Below are positions 7,088 to 13,284 of a stretch of DNA of 21,837 bases, piece by piece (position 1 is the stretch's first letter; each line of letters starts with the position of its first letter). The translations under genes and the position numbers were made by a program. Location: the IMG/VR virus record IMGVR_UViG_3300043772_002597, positions 1 through 21,837 of that record; one strand, given 5' to 3'. The DNA comes from a virus. Under the pieces are notes generated by a model. That model was not told the origin of the DNA. It saw nothing but the letters and a program-made list of their open reading frames with translations, and did not search any database.

Positions 7088-7546
7088 TCAAGAAGTGTAG
7101 CTGATAGAGATGGTCTTTGGCTTAGCGTCTTCTGGAACTTCACGCTTTAGGTGTATGTTCAAGATGCCCAGTTCAAGGTGCGCATTGCTGATCTCCACGT
7201 GGTCAGCCAACTGAAATTCCCTGCGGAAGTTTCGTTCGCTGATGCCTTTGTGTAGGTATTTTGCGGTGGCGTCTTCGTTGTCCACCGTATCACGGCTGTG
7301 TTTGCCTTCAATGATCAAGACTTTTTTATCCTTGGTTACTGAAAGATTGTCGTGTCCAAAGCCAGCTACAGCCACGCTGATCATGTACTCGTCATCATTG
7401 ATTTGTACAATATCGTAGGGTGGGTAGTTGGTGTTGCCTTGTTGAGCACTCACACGCATGAGTTCGTCAAACATGTTATCGAAACCGATACCAAATTTGT
7501 GAATTGCGGGAATGTCGAAAGAGCGAAGGGTTAGAGTTTTTGTCAT
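7088..7546 (-). CDS. hsp20: Small heat shock protein, IbpA/Hsp20 family
   Basis: 152-residue ATP-independent holdase. The alpha-crystallin domain spans about residues 42-135 and shows the class A proteobacterial signature: YPPYDIVQ (41-48), VAVAGF (58-63), EGKH, YLHKGISERNFRREF (97-111), LADHVEISNAHLELGILNIHL and REVPEDAKPKTI. A C-terminal I-x-I (ISI, about 146-148) for oligomer docking is present. It keeps unfolded proteins soluble and in a phage probably supports virion protein folding or late-infection stress. AGGAG lies 8 nt upstream of the ATG at 7546. The gene has a T4-type late promoter (7618-7611) and a predicted 5'-terminal hairpin in its leader, so late expression is likely. Confidence 0.95.
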   Translation of the reverse strand: MTKTLTLRSFDIPAIHKFGIGFDNMFDELMRVSAQQGNTNYPPYDIVQINDDEYMISVAVAGFGHDNLSVTKDKKVLIIEGKHSRDTVDNEDATAKYLHKGISERNFRREFQLADHVEISNAHLELGILNIHLKREVPEDAKPKTISISYTS

Positions 7547-7580
7547 GTTTTTCTCCTATTAAGCAAGTATGACGTTTTGA

Positions 7581-7606
7581 TGTAGACCTCACCATGAGCA
7601 TCTACA
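7581..7606 (-). promoter_or_regulatory. 5'-terminal leader hairpin of the hsp20 mRNA
   Basis: Minus strand TGTAGA pairs with TCTACA (6 bp), enclosing a second stem CTCA/TGAG with a TGG loop. It begins at or next to the transcription start predicted from the late promoter (about 7605) and ends some 25 nt before the AGGAG ribosome site. A transcript-end stabiliser is more likely than a thermosensor. Confidence 0.5.
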
Positions 7607-7610
7607 AATG

Positions 7611-7618
7611 TATTTATA
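7611..7618 (-). promoter_or_regulatory. T4-type late promoter
   Basis: Minus strand TATAAATA, an exact match to the T4 late -10 consensus read by gp55-type late sigma with sliding-clamp activation. It sits between the stop of the upstream small gene and hsp20, 65 nt before the hsp20 ATG, with no TTGACA-like -35 needed or seen. Confidence 0.7.
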
Positions 7619-7627
7619 ACAGATAAA

Positions 7628-7864
7628 TTATTTTCTGTCAATTCTCATTGGCTCAACCAAGTAGTAATCGGGCACTGGTAAAGTAGGGTTCCAGGTCATG
7701 GCAAAGAAACTGTAGTGTGCATCGTCGTTGAACGTGAATCTTTTGCCGTATCTGACTGTTTTGGTAAAGTAAGGAATTGCATATCTATCCGACCAAGCAT
7801 GCATTTCATGATTGATCGCTGCTGTGAGCATAGCCGACGGTGCGTACCTAAACTCTATGTACAT
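7628..7864 (-). CDS. Hypothetical protein
   Basis: 78 residues, aromatic-rich (MYIEFRYAPSAM, then WSDRYAIPYF, HYSFFAMTWNP, PDYYLVEP). No recognised motif and no membrane segment. The ATG overlaps the bS21 stop by one base (TAATG), so it is translated by coupling to bS21 and is very likely a real gene. It ends just before the late promoter of hsp20. A small soluble beta-rich phage protein is the best description; function unknown. Confidence 0.65.
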   Translation of the reverse strand: MYIEFRYAPSAMLTAAINHEMHAWSDRYAIPYFTKTVRYGKRFTFNDDAHYSFFAMTWNPTLPVPDYYLVEPMRIDRK

Positions 7865-8088
7865 TAGAACATTTTTTTGGGCAGTTCTTGCTCACGCATC
7901 TTTTTGCGCCAACGGCTGGCGGCGGCACTGGCCTTGAGTTTGCGAGCAGTAGTGGGTTTGACATAGTGTTCGCGCTCTCGCAGATCATTCAACAGCCCCG
8001 AAGCAGCTATCTTTTTCTTGAACTTGCGCAAGGCACGATCTACGTTGCCATCCTGTACTAGTACTAATCTACCGTGTAATTTTTCCAT
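7864..8088 (-). CDS. rpsU: Ribosomal protein bS21
   Basis: 74 residues, highly basic. It carries the bS21 signature NVDRALRKFKKKIAASGLL (about 15-33), followed by LREREHYVKPTTARKLK and a basic Arg/Lys helix (SRWRKKMREQ). bS21 sits on the 30S platform near the anti-Shine-Dalgarno of 16S rRNA and helps initiation; it is exchangeable, so a phage copy could replace or supplement the host protein. Phage-borne bS21 has been reported in environmental phages. The start lies 7 nt after the clpX stop, with ACAGGA serving as ribosome site inside the clpX end. The stop overlaps the next start (TAATG). Length is normal for the family. Confidence 0.94.
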   Translation of the reverse strand: MEKLHGRLVLVQDGNVDRALRKFKKKIAASGLLNDLREREHYVKPTTARKLKASAAASRWRKKMREQELPKKMF

Positions 8089-8095
8089 AATCCTG

Positions 8096-9286
8096 TCAGA
8101 GTTCCTTGGGACTATTTACCAAGGCCTGATCAATGTCCACATGCTTGATGCCATCTGAACGATAGCGAGCTAGATTGTACATGTGTGGCAACAACACACG
8201 TTCCAATTCAGAATGCAGTCCACGAGCACCTGTTTTGTTCTTGATGGTGCGTTCAGCAATAAGATCCAAGCTGTCTTTTGTAAACTCTAGATCAACATCA
8301 TCCTGCTTGAACAACCATTGATACTGACTCACATAGTTGTGCTTGACTTCTTGTAGAATACGCACAAGGTCTGCTTTGTCCAGCTCTTGTAGTGCTACCC
8401 AGGCTGGGAACCGACCCACAAACTCGGGAATTAATCCAAAGCGCACCAGGTCGTCAGGGGTGGTTTGGCTCAACTGTGTTTTTTCATTTGTGCGTACATC
8501 AGCGCCAAATCCAATGCTGGTGCCTTTTACGCGACTTTTTACAATATTTTCCATGCCCACAAATGCACCACCAGCAATAAACAAGATGTTGGTGGTATCA
8601 ATTTCCACCGTTTCGCCTGACGGATGCTTGCGCCCACCAGTAGGAGTGATTCTGCACTTGGTACCTTCTACCAGCTTGAGCAAGGCCTGTTGCACACCTT
8701 CGCCACTGACATCACGAGTGATACTGGCGCTTTCGCTTTTGCGAGAAATCTTGTCAATTTCGTCCACAAACACAATGCCACGTTGTGTTTTATCAATGTC
8801 ACCACCTGCGGCAGCAAACAGTCGACCGATTAGACTTTCTACATCATCGCCTACATACCCTGCTTCGGTTAAACTGGTAGCATCTGCGATTACAAATGGC
8901 ACATCTAGATAACGTGCTACGGTACGGGCCAACAAGGTCTTTCCTGAGCCTGTGGGACCAAGCATGAGAATATTGGCTTTTTCAATTTCGTGTTCGGGGT
9001 CTTGATTGTCAATGCGTTTGTAATGATTGGCAATGGCCACACTCAGCAGTATCTTGGCCTGGTCTTGACCAATCACATACTGATCCAGGTGCTCACGAAT
9101 TTTGCGTGGATCCAAGCTAGGTGTGCTAGCGGCCTTGACTTCGGCTGGGGTGTCTATCAGCAAGTTTTGGCACAAATCCACACACTCGTTGCAAATAGCA
9201 ACATTTTCGCCTACTATTAATTTGGTTACAACATCTTTGTGTTTGCCGCAGAAACTGCAATTGTAGATAGATTCGTTTGATTTCAT
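8096..9286 (-). CDS. clpX: ClpX, ATP-dependent unfoldase of the Clp protease
   Basis: 396-residue AAA+ unfoldase. The N-terminal zinc-binding domain has C10, C13, C32 and C35 (CSFC, CNEC). Also present are Walker A GPTGSGKT (110-117), the GYVGD pore-1 loop (143-147), Walker B IVFVDE (171-176), RKSESASITRDVSGEGVQQ (182-200), the IGF ClpP-docking loop (258-260), an EFVGR arginine-finger region (288-292) and sensor-2 GARGL (353-357). All key residues are intact, so it should be active. Keeping IGF implies that it docks to a ClpP. No clpP gene is in the window, so host ClpP is the likely partner. Its start overlaps the stop of the membrane coiled-coil gene (ATGA). Slightly shorter than the roughly 420-residue bacterial enzymes. 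Confidence 0.97.
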   Translation of the reverse strand: MKSNESIYNCSFCGKHKDVVTKLIVGENVAICNECVDLCQNLLIDTPAEVKAASTPSLDPRKIREHLDQYVIGQDQAKILLSVAIANHYKRIDNQDPEHEIEKANILMLGPTGSGKTLLARTVARYLDVPFVIADATSLTEAGYVGDDVESLIGRLFAAAGGDIDKTQRGIVFVDEIDKISRKSESASITRDVSGEGVQQALLKLVEGTKCRITPTGGRKHPSGETVEIDTTNILFIAGGAFVGMENIVKSRVKGTSIGFGADVRTNEKTQLSQTTPDDLVRFGLIPEFVGRFPAWVALQELDKADLVRILQEVKHNYVSQYQWLFKQDDVDLEFTKDSLDLIAERTIKNKTGARGLHSELERVLLPHMYNLARYRSDGIKHVDIDQALVNSPKEL

Positions 9287-10701
9287 ATGTTTGAGTTTTG
9301 TTGCAAGCGGTTGGCCACTTGTAGTTGTTCTGCATCAGTCAACAGTTCAGCATCGTAGCTGCCCTGGCTAATCAATTGAATGAGATGGTCAATATAGGCC
9401 ATGTCATAAGTGTAATTGTCTGTGGTGTTTTTGTCAACCTCTATCCAACGACTGCCATTGAATTTGAACAACTGGCTAGGCACTCGATCTATTCTAACAA
9501 AGCTGTCGCCTTTGGCAGGCTGGGCAGGAAAATCTGTGCCAAAACTGCTTTTGGTTTCATGTAGATACTGGATCCAGGGCAGTTCTTGAATGTCGCCACG
9601 CTGTAACAAATAGCGTTGATTCTTTATGGTTTTGCCAGGGTGTTCCTGTTTCCATCGTCTAATGGCCTCTTTAAACTTGGGATTGTGTTCATCCACTGCA
9701 TCTGTGTCTTCTGTTGTAGTTTCAGGCGTAGACACAGCGGTTTCAAACATCCAGCCCGGCGGTGTGGGATCTTGAGATACCGGTTGTGGTGCTGGGCGCC
9801 ACACCATGGGCACAAGATTACGGAAGTGGGCAAAGCCTGCGGTCAAGTAAGGATGTTTCTCTAACAAACTCTTTTCAGGTTCTGGTGTGGGTTCGGGTAT
9901 AGGCTCTGGTTCAGGTGCAGGCAATTTCAACAAGTCAAACAGTCGTTGACGTTCCCACTTTAGACTTTCGGTAGCGGCCAGCAACATCATGATGGCCAAG
10001 GGATCAAACACAATTACCAACATGACGATAACCCATCGTACTGCGGCTTCCAAGGAGTTGGTGTCTGTGTTTTCGTCATACACCATGGCAGCAATGTACT
10101 TGATGGGACCTACTTCAGCCTCAACCTTGCGTACTTCGGCTGCAATTGGCGCACGTTCTTCATTAAGACCACTAATTGTTTTTTGTTCGGCCTGGATCTC
10201 AGAGAGAAGGCGGGCACGTTCTTTTTGTTGTGCTCGTCGTAGTGCAACTGCTTTGTCAGCACCTTTTTCGTCTTGGCTTCGACCCATGACTTGGTCCACA
10301 GCCTCATCCATCTGTTTAAGTGCCTTACGGTTTGCATCTATATTGTCCTTTGCTGTCTTGATTTTTTCGTCGTACACTGCAATTTTGGCCTGTACATCGC
10401 CTGACACTAGATTTTGATCACTGTGTGCTTTTGACAAAAACCCAAAGATACCCATGCTGGTGATCAACATCAGCACAGCCACAGCAGGAACCAAATACAG
10501 TTTCATGAGCAAACGGCAACGACTCCAGTACTCGTGCAGCCACAGTGTGACCACAACTTTGCCAATCTCAAGAATGCCGCCCATCACAATGATAGGAATC
10601 ACAGCCGCGGCAAAAATTGCAGTAAGACCTGCAATACTGTAGTAGGCGGCAATAACTGACAGACTCAGTGCAACTGCCAGGGTAATATAACTAAGAAACA
10701 T
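9283..10701 (-). CDS. Membrane protein with central coiled coil
   Basis: 472 residues. Three hydrophobic segments lie near the N-terminus (about 3-20, 24-47 and 68-90), then a charged, Lys/Glu/Gln-rich region predicted as coiled coil (about 100-200). A fourth membrane segment follows (about 220-243, with VRWVIVMLVIVFDPLAIMML), then a Pro-Glu tract (PAPEPEPIPEPTPEPE, about 261-276) and a soluble C-terminal domain of about 190 residues. Similar architecture occurs in uncharacterised T4-like environmental phage proteins, from memory only. Translationally coupled to clpX by a 4-nt overlap. It could anchor a complex at the inner membrane; a link to ClpX is inference. The ribosome site is weak (AGG about 14 nt upstream), so coupling to the preceding gene, 3 nt away, is likely. 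Confidence 0.85.
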   Translation of the reverse strand: MFLSYITLAVALSLSVIAAYYSIAGLTAIFAAAVIPIIVMGGILEIGKVVVTLWLHEYWSRCRLLMKLYLVPAVAVLMLITSMGIFGFLSKAHSDQNLVSGDVQAKIAVYDEKIKTAKDNIDANRKALKQMDEAVDQVMGRSQDEKGADKAVALRRAQQKERARLLSEIQAEQKTISGLNEERAPIAAEVRKVEAEVGPIKYIAAMVYDENTDTNSLEAAVRWVIVMLVIVFDPLAIMMLLAATESLKWERQRLFDLLKLPAPEPEPIPEPTPEPEKSLLEKHPYLTAGFAHFRNLVPMVWRPAPQPVSQDPTPPGWMFETAVSTPETTTEDTDAVDEHNPKFKEAIRRWKQEHPGKTIKNQRYLLQRGDIQELPWIQYLHETKSSFGTDFPAQPAKGDSFVRIDRVPSQLFKFNGSRWIEVDKNTTDNYTYDMAYIDHLIQLISQGSYDAELLTDAEQLQVANRLQQNSNI

Positions 10702-10704
10702 AGA

Positions 10705-11025
10705 TTATTTAGTGGCCTGTACGCGAGCAATCACGCTATGCTTTACAGATACCCAGGTGGCAAATGCAGGATCAGGCACATCAAACCAGATTGAAGTAAC
10801 TTTTTCACTCCAACGTTCGCGCTCTAGACGACGTCTGGCTCTAGGCTGACCTCGCCAGTTATGGACACCGTACAAGGTGTTGGCTTCACGAATGATCTTG
10901 TACCATTGGTCAGTGTTTGCTAGTTCAACAAACACTCGATGTAGGTGCACGGCTGAGGGCGTTAATTTAAGCGAGTCAAGTGACTCAGGCATACTCAACG
11001 TAGAGGCCTCAATGTTGACAGACAT
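10705..11025 (-). CDS. Hypothetical phage protein
   Basis: 106 residues, starting MSVNIEASTLSMPESLDSLK. The central region is basic (RGQPRARRRLERERW, about 58-72) and is followed by a Trp-rich segment (IWFDVPDPAFATWVSV). The basic patch could contact nucleic acid, but no named domain is recognised. AAAGGA lies 6 nt upstream of the ATG at 11025, a strong ribosome site. It is the first gene after a sigma70 promoter with an unusually long leader (11202-11026), so it may be the regulated cistron of that RNA. The stop is 3 nt before the membrane coiled-coil gene. Confidence 0.75.
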   Translation of the reverse strand: MSVNIEASTLSMPESLDSLKLTPSAVHLHRVFVELANTDQWYKIIREANTLYGVHNWRGQPRARRRLERERWSEKVTSIWFDVPDPAFATWVSVKHSVIARVQATK

Positions 11026-11202
11026 AATGTCCTTTCCAGTTTAAATCCACTCGGCATACTCCCGGGTACCAGCCAGGGTTTGATCTTGCGATCGTGGTCC
11101 TTGTCGCAACCTACAAGACTGATGTTCACATGCCACGGTAGAAACAGGCTCGAGTTAGCTACCCTGTTTCACCATTGAACTGCTCAATCTCCCCAACCGT
11201 GC
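11026..11202 (-). ncRNA. Structured 5' leader or small RNA candidate
   Basis: About 175 nt between the start predicted by the 11237-11209 promoter and the next ATG, with no credible gene. A strong hairpin pairs GAAACAGG with CCTGTTTC, extended by GGT/ACC across a bulge (11137-11173). A second pairs TTGCGA with TCGCAA (11086-11109) and could instead form CTTGT/ACAAG. A third GC-rich segment around CCCGGG (11061-11077) precedes the ribosome site. Alternative pairings suggest a regulated leader. It does not fold as a tRNA (no T-arm TTCRA or CCA) and I recognise no riboswitch class. A 6-codon ATG (MVKQGS) lies inside but has poor spacing from its upstream purines. Confidence 0.45.
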
Positions 11203-11208
11203 ATAGCT

Positions 11209-11237
11209 ATTATAACAACAATATCAGTGCTGGTCAA
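11209..11237 (-). promoter_or_regulatory. Sigma70 promoter of the proteostasis/translation block
   Basis: Minus strand: -35 TTGACC (11237-11232), 17-nt spacer, -10 TATAAT (11214-11209). It starts a long leader and then the genes from 11025 leftwards, through the coupled membrane protein, clpX, bS21 and the small gene after it. Confidence 0.85.
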
Positions 11238-11248
11238 CAGTAATTGGG

Positions 11249-12169
11249 TCACAATGTGAGGCGTTGAAATTCCTTGGCAATTTGATCCAGTTCTTCCATC
11301 AAGAAGTGTTCATCTGGATCATATGATACTCCTTGCCAACGCTTGACCTTGATTGGCTCTTCGGGTTTCCAATCGTTGTACCAATATTCACCATTCCATC
11401 CAGCATGGTATTCATGACCAGTTTGAGTTTGAACATTGTATTTTCCTTCGCGTACAGGTTTGACTTTTGAAGGAAACCAGTCAGTGAGTGTGTACTTGAT
11501 GTCATCCATGTCGCGATAGCGTTCGTAGCCCGAGCCTGTGTTGGAACCAGCAATGTAAAATGCATGATCCGAGCCTTTGCCATTGGTATCACCACCGTAG
11601 TTGTCCAGCTCTTGGTCGTCGTATTCCACACCAATCACAATTTCGTTTGAGTCAAAATCAGCAAGGTTCAACAATAGTTTTTCAGGGTCAAACGGTTCTG
11701 TAAGATCAATGTCGGCTTCGAAAAAGGTACCCTTGTCGGATGTATGGCCAAAATACACAACCGTGCCAGGCGGTTGACTGTCAACCCAAACTTCCTCAAA
11801 TGTGCTGAGTTGCACATCACATCCATCTAGGCCAGACAGATCTCGTTCGTAGACTACTGTGCCATTTTCGTCCAAGACTTGCATGGTACCAGAATTACGA
11901 TCAACACCGTTGATATGCCCGATGTTGTCGCAGTCATAGTACGATCCTGGCTCAAATGGTCGCATGTCTTCGGGCACATCATCAAACTCGTCACCACCCC
12001 AGGCATAGTCTGGCACACTGAGTCTGTGTTTTCTAAAGTAGTCGTAGATTTCACGTGACACAGTACCCATCACATACTCGCCGCCGTAGCCCCACAATTG
12101 AATTTTGTAGGTGCGTGGAGTGAATTTCAAATGTGCAATGAGCTTTTCATGTTCATCAGTTGTGGCCAT
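11249..12169 (-). CDS. Hypothetical acidic protein
   Basis: 306 residues, strongly acidic and rich in Asp, Gly, Tyr and Trp (GGDEFDDVPEDMRPFEPGSYYDCDNIGH; described from residues about 58-86). Likely beta-rich and soluble; no catalytic motif or membrane segment recognised. The C-terminus becomes helical (EELDQIAKEFQRL). The ATG at 12169 follows GGAAAAAGAT and its first 14 nt overlap the 3' end of the preceding gene. It is the last gene of the ligase operon and ends about 12 nt before the next promoter. Function unknown. Confidence 0.75.
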   Translation of the reverse strand: MATTDEHEKLIAHLKFTPRTYKIQLWGYGGEYVMGTVSREIYDYFRKHRLSVPDYAWGGDEFDDVPEDMRPFEPGSYYDCDNIGHINGVDRNSGTMQVLDENGTVVYERDLSGLDGCDVQLSTFEEVWVDSQPPGTVVYFGHTSDKGTFFEADIDLTEPFDPEKLLLNLADFDSNEIVIGVEYDDQELDNYGGDTNGKGSDHAFYIAGSNTGSGYERYRDMDDIKYTLTDWFPSKVKPVREGKYNVQTQTGHEYHAGWNGEYWYNDWKPEEPIKVKRWQGVSYDPDEHFLMEELDQIAKEFQRLTL

Positions 12170-12623
12170 TATCTTTTTCCTTTACAAGTTTGCATACCAA
12201 TTGAAACTGTTCGTAGGCATCACGAACAGCAGGGTGACTCATGAGTTGATCTGCTTCAATCTGCATGGCCTGCACTCCAGCTTCCACAATGTCACGAGTA
12301 CTGCTACCTTCTAGGGTACAAAGTTCGGTGCCAAACTCCTTGGCCAGTTTACGCCATGCCTTACGTTGTCCTTCTGTAAGAGGAGTGTGCTGTGGTTTTA
12401 ATTCGCTGGACTTGACCATGGCTCGGCACATGGCATCTTCGGCCACTCGCCCTGCGGCAATCATAGGTGCCAAGGCAGGCTCAATGTTGAACCTGCGACT
12501 AGTACCACCAGGATATACCATCACAAGATGATTGCCTTTGTGAAAACTGTCCATGAGATCACTGTCGTACTCTGCCACAGGTTTGTACCTGCGACCTTCT
12601 TTGACATAGTAGATCTTTTTCAT
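12156..12623 (-). CDS. Hypothetical protein with shared C-terminal motif
   Basis: 155 residues from the ATG at 12623, which overlaps the upstream stop as ATGA. A longer open frame exists upstream but only shadows the neighbouring gene. MKKIYYVKEGRRYKPVAEYDSDLMD at the N-terminus (residues 1-25) is followed by a helical middle. The C-terminal helix SHPAVRDAYEQFQLVCKLVK matches, in pattern, the C-terminus of the adjacent upstream gene product (RPAVKEAWDQFQMLARL). Basic N-terminal half, no enzyme motif recognised. The shared tail could be a docking or oligomerisation element. Function unknown. Confidence 0.75.
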   Translation of the reverse strand: MKKIYYVKEGRRYKPVAEYDSDLMDSFHKGNHLVMVYPGGTSRRFNIEPALAPMIAAGRVAEDAMCRAMVKSSELKPQHTPLTEGQRKAWRKLAKEFGTELCTLEGSSTRDIVEAGVQAMQIEADQLMSHPAVRDAYEQFQLVCKLVKEKDNGHN

Positions 12624-13051
12624 TGGTAGTTCTTGTCTAGTTTGGTGTTGGTGAGTCTGGCCAGCATTTGAAATTGATCCCAGGCTTCTTTGACTGCAGG
12701 GCGCGATTCCAGTTCTGAATCCGGCAACACAGCTTCCAACCAGATTTCTGAACGACGGCTGGGATGAGCGCCAAACTTGCGAGGCTGATGTAGCTTGCCC
12801 GACTCCCAAAGTTTGATAGTTACACTACGAAACTTGTCTTCGTCTTCAGCAGGATAGTCCATCCATTCTGGATTGCTGAACGGACTGCCAAACGTCTGGC
12901 CACCACCATACCCAGTCCAAATGCCCGACCACTGCTCGTTGTCATGCGGATCAAAATCAGTACGAGTGATCAGCACTAGCACATCATTGATGTCTACTTT
13001 ACCATCAACAATATCACGCACACAACGGCTATAACTTAGTCCAATTTTCAT
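12620..13051 (-). CDS. Conserved phage hypothetical protein
   Basis: 143 residues. The N-terminus MKIGLSYSRCVRDIVDGKVD, then VLVLITRTDFDPHDNEQW, is of a kind I associate with a family of small proteins found widely in phages (recalled, not searched). The middle holds a Gly/Trp-rich stretch (WSGIWTGYGGGQTFGS) and the C-terminus ends with RPAVKEAWDQFQMLARL, shared in pattern with the next gene. No catalytic role is known to me. It starts 2 nt after the stop of the upstream gene and its stop overlaps the downstream ATG, so it is firmly inside the ligase operon. Confidence 0.8.
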   Translation of the reverse strand: MKIGLSYSRCVRDIVDGKVDINDVLVLITRTDFDPHDNEQWSGIWTGYGGGQTFGSPFSNPEWMDYPAEDEDKFRSVTIKLWESGKLHQPRKFGAHPSRRSEIWLEAVLPDSELESRPAVKEAWDQFQMLARLTNTKLDKNYQ

Positions 13052-13053
13052 TG

Positions 13054-13284
13054 TTATTCTTTAAAGTATTTGATAATAGCGTCCAAGTGATGTATCAAGA
13101 TTTCGTTTCCACTTACATCTTCAGGATGCAACCAGTATCCGTCAGGATTGGCATCTGTGCGAGGATTTTTCCTCCACGCCTTGAGTTCTGTCTTGAGATA
13201 GCTTCTTTGTTCTATCAGTGTGAGCACAGTGATGCGATCGGCTGCGTCACCGTCTAGTGTGATAGGTCCAATTCTTTTGCTCAT
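13054..13284 (-). CDS. Hypothetical protein
   Basis: 76 residues: a helix-rich protein (ADRITVLTLIEQRSYLKTEL, then GNEILIHHLDAIIKYF) with a Trp/His segment between (GYWLHPEDVSGN). Its ATG overlaps the ligase stop (ATGA), so it is translationally coupled to DNA ligase. No named domain is visible. Size and placement fit a small accessory or inhibitor protein of phage replication, but that is only context. Confidence 0.72.
   Translation of the reverse strand: MSKRIGPITLDGDAADRITVLTLIEQRSYLKTELKAWRKNPRTDANPDGYWLHPEDVSGNEILIHHLDAIIKYFKE

Noticed and set aside
7581-7606. ROSE-type RNA thermometer in the hsp20 leader
   Set aside because: The hairpin does not include the AGGAG ribosome site, which lies about 25 nt downstream and unpaired, so it cannot mask it directly.
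8337-8912. 191-codon open frame on the plus strand
   Set aside because: It lies wholly antisense to clpX, whose motifs are all intact, and has a Ser/Arg/Pro-rich composition typical of a reverse-frame shadow.
9989-10417. 142-codon plus-strand open frame
   Set aside because: It is antisense to the coiled-coil region of the membrane protein; Ser-rich low-quality sequence with no ribosome site.
11026-11202. tRNA or tmRNA gene
   Set aside because: No acceptor stem closes the region, no T-arm TTCRA motif or CCA end is found, and the arm sizes do not fit.
12624-12809. Upstream extension of the 155-residue gene
   Set aside because: It is out of frame over the well-formed 143-residue gene; the ATG at 12623 in an ATGA overlap is the natural start.
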